64,000 nucleotides of DNA from JADHOX01 sp038120515 (GTDB lineage Bacteria; Pseudomonadota; Alphaproteobacteria; Rickettsiales; JABIRX01): the NCBI GenBank assembly GCA_038120515.1, contig JAYOLW010000006.1, forward strand, positions 1-64,000, written 5' to 3'. Every line of letters begins with the position of its first letter. Positions within the stretch are counted from its first letter, which is position 1. The translations under genes and the position numbers were made by a program. Below are positions 62,968-64,000 of the stretch, in pieces. The notes under the pieces are model-generated. The model searched no databases, was not told where the DNA came from, and saw nothing but the letters and a program-made list of their open reading frames with translations.

Positions 62968-64000
62968 ATGTTTAAAAATCTTATTAGGCCACAAGCAAAG
63001 AATCAAAAATATTTTAACTCTGAATGTTCTGTTGCAAATTTTATTCCTTATAAGAGCCATTTTACAAGTGACTCCATATTACTTAAAAATATGGATATGA
63101 TGAAAGTAATTAAGGTTAAAGGTTTCTCTTTTGAAACAGCTGATGATTTTGATCTTAATAATAAGAAAGATTTAAGAAACTCGCTTTTTAAAGGAATGGG
63201 GCAAGGAAGTTTTGTTATGAATTTTTATACCTTTAGAAGGCGTCAGGAGGCATTTCCTGGTGGTGAGATGCCAAATCTCTTTTCTTCATACACTAATGAA
63301 GAATGGCGAATGCGTCATGGTGATAAGCATACTTTTGTTAATGAGCATTATATTGCGATAATTAGAAAGAAATCATCAGGTGAAGATACTGCTTTCGATA
63401 AGCTTGTAAAATCTATTGAGCAAAGAACTGATGATTCTGCAACTCAGCGTGAAATGCTTGATCAATATGGTGAGCTTGATGAAGTTGCTAATAGAGTATT
63501 GAATGCATATGCTTCTTACGGAGCACAAATGCTTGGTACTGTCAAAACAAAGGATGGTGTATATTCTGAGTTGCTTGAGTTTATAGGTTCGCTTGTTAAT
63601 TGTGGCTTTTCTCAGCCGATGATTGTGCCAAATACTCCTATTGATCATTATGTATGTAATTCTAGATTGTTTTTCGGTAGTAAGGCTGTTGAATGTCAGG
63701 GTCCTATTGATAAAAGATTTGCAGGTATTGTATCTCTAAAAGAATATAGACCTCAAACTAATGCTGGAATGCTTGATGGATTTTTGCGTTTGCCATTTGA
63801 ATTTATTATCTTTCAAACTTTTGAATTTATTAGTCGAAGTGATGCAATTGCTTCAATGCAACTTCAACAAAATCGAATGCAGCAATCAGGAGATCTTGCG
63901 GTTTCGCAAATTGCCGAAATTACTGAAGCTCTAGATATTGCTATGAGTGGCGAAATAGCTTTTGGTAAACATTCAATGGGAGTTTTATGTATTGAAGATG
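62968..64000 (+). CDS. virB4: Type IV secretion ATPase VirB4 (cut by window end)
   Basis: The first 344 residues are visible. They match the N-terminal VirB4/CagE domain, with ECSVANFIPYKSHFTSDSIL, MDMMKVIKVKGFSFETADD and, later, FAGIVSLKEYRPQTNAGMLD. The Walker motifs lie beyond the window. The reading frame is open throughout, starting at an ATG two bases after virB3. VirB4 powers pilus assembly and substrate transfer. Confidence 0.94.
   Translation, partial: MFKNLIRPQAKNQKYFNSECSVANFIPYKSHFTSDSILLKNMDMMKVIKVKGFSFETADDFDLNNKKDLRNSLFKGMGQGSFVMNFYTFRRRQEAFPGGEMPNLFSSYTNEEWRMRHGDKHTFVNEHYIAIIRKKSSGEDTAFDKLVKSIEQRTDDSATQREMLDQYGELDEVANRVLNAYASYGAQMLGTVKTKDGVYSELLEFIGSLVNCGFSQPMIVPNTPIDHYVCNSRLFFGSKAVECQGPIDKRFAGIVSLKEYRPQTNAGMLDGFLRLPFEFIIFQTFEFISRSDAIASMQLQQNRMQQSGDLAVSQIAEITEALDIAMSGEIAFGKHSMGVLCIED

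Noticed and set aside
1..64000. CRISPR array, rRNA or replication origin
   Set aside because: No regular spaced repeats, no rRNA-like sequence and no clustered DnaA-box-like motifs were noticed by eye; a computational search was not possible.

Overview
The window is AT-rich, densely coded bacterial DNA that reads as an alphaproteobacterium of the order Rickettsiales. The main evidence is the type IV secretion layout typical of that order. A virB8-virB9-virB10-virB11-virD4 block (41695-47417) is separated from a virB3-virB4 block (62681 to the window end). Further support comes from a DUF2610-like protein upstream of mreB and from the low GC content. The genome is less reduced than a classical Rickettsia. 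It keeps trpF-trpB-trpA, aroA, lysC, nadB, coaBC and mreBC, and carries a metal-efflux operon and a restriction cassette. This points to a deep-branching or environmental/protist-associated member. The genus cannot be named from sequence alone.

Bases 1-18694 are an accessory island. From the left it holds the C-terminal end of a serine recombinase with a small HTH partner (3-877), then a restriction-type cassette of cytosine-5 DNA methyltransferase, PLD-type NgoFVII-like nuclease and Z1-domain ATPase (1020-5151). A 537-bp gene-free stretch follows, then a heavy-metal operon (5689-12985): a CzcI-like secreted peptide, a CzcC/B/A-type RND pump, an outer-membrane-like protein, and MerP-like and MerT-like proteins. 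After that come an unrecognised 609-aa protein with a possible PD-(D/E)XK core, a small cluster of SpoVG-like and HTH/zinc-ribbon proteins, a tyrosine recombinase, and a complete serine recombinase. The last 42 bases of that recombinase gene are antisense to tRNA-Asn(GUU), which marks the probable integration site.

Bases 18818-41629 are mostly core genes. They comprise an exported MsrB-MsrA fusion, a VOC protein, a glycosyltransferase, nadB-nfuA, priA, a retropepsin-like/RimK fusion, miaA-lapA-trpF-trpB-trpA, lysC, a flavin reductase-like gene, ubiG, a degenerate SNase-like protein, HU, dnaE, the DUF2610-like gene, mreB-mreC, tRNA-Phe(GAA) and tsaB. Two 10-N assembly gaps interrupt trpF and tsaB. 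In both cases a short repeat flanks the Ns, and collapsing it restores one clean reading frame.

Bases 41632-64000 hold the first T4SS operon, two small unknown genes beside virD4 (one ankyrin-like, both candidate effectors by position only), and dnaB. Then come pdhA-pdhB-pdhC with an outer-membrane barrel gene, a DUF445 gene, aroA-cmk-rpsA-sppA-ihfB-like-coaBC, an aspartate aminotransferase gene, and virB3-virB4, with virB4 cut by the window end. No rRNA, CRISPR array or replication origin was seen.
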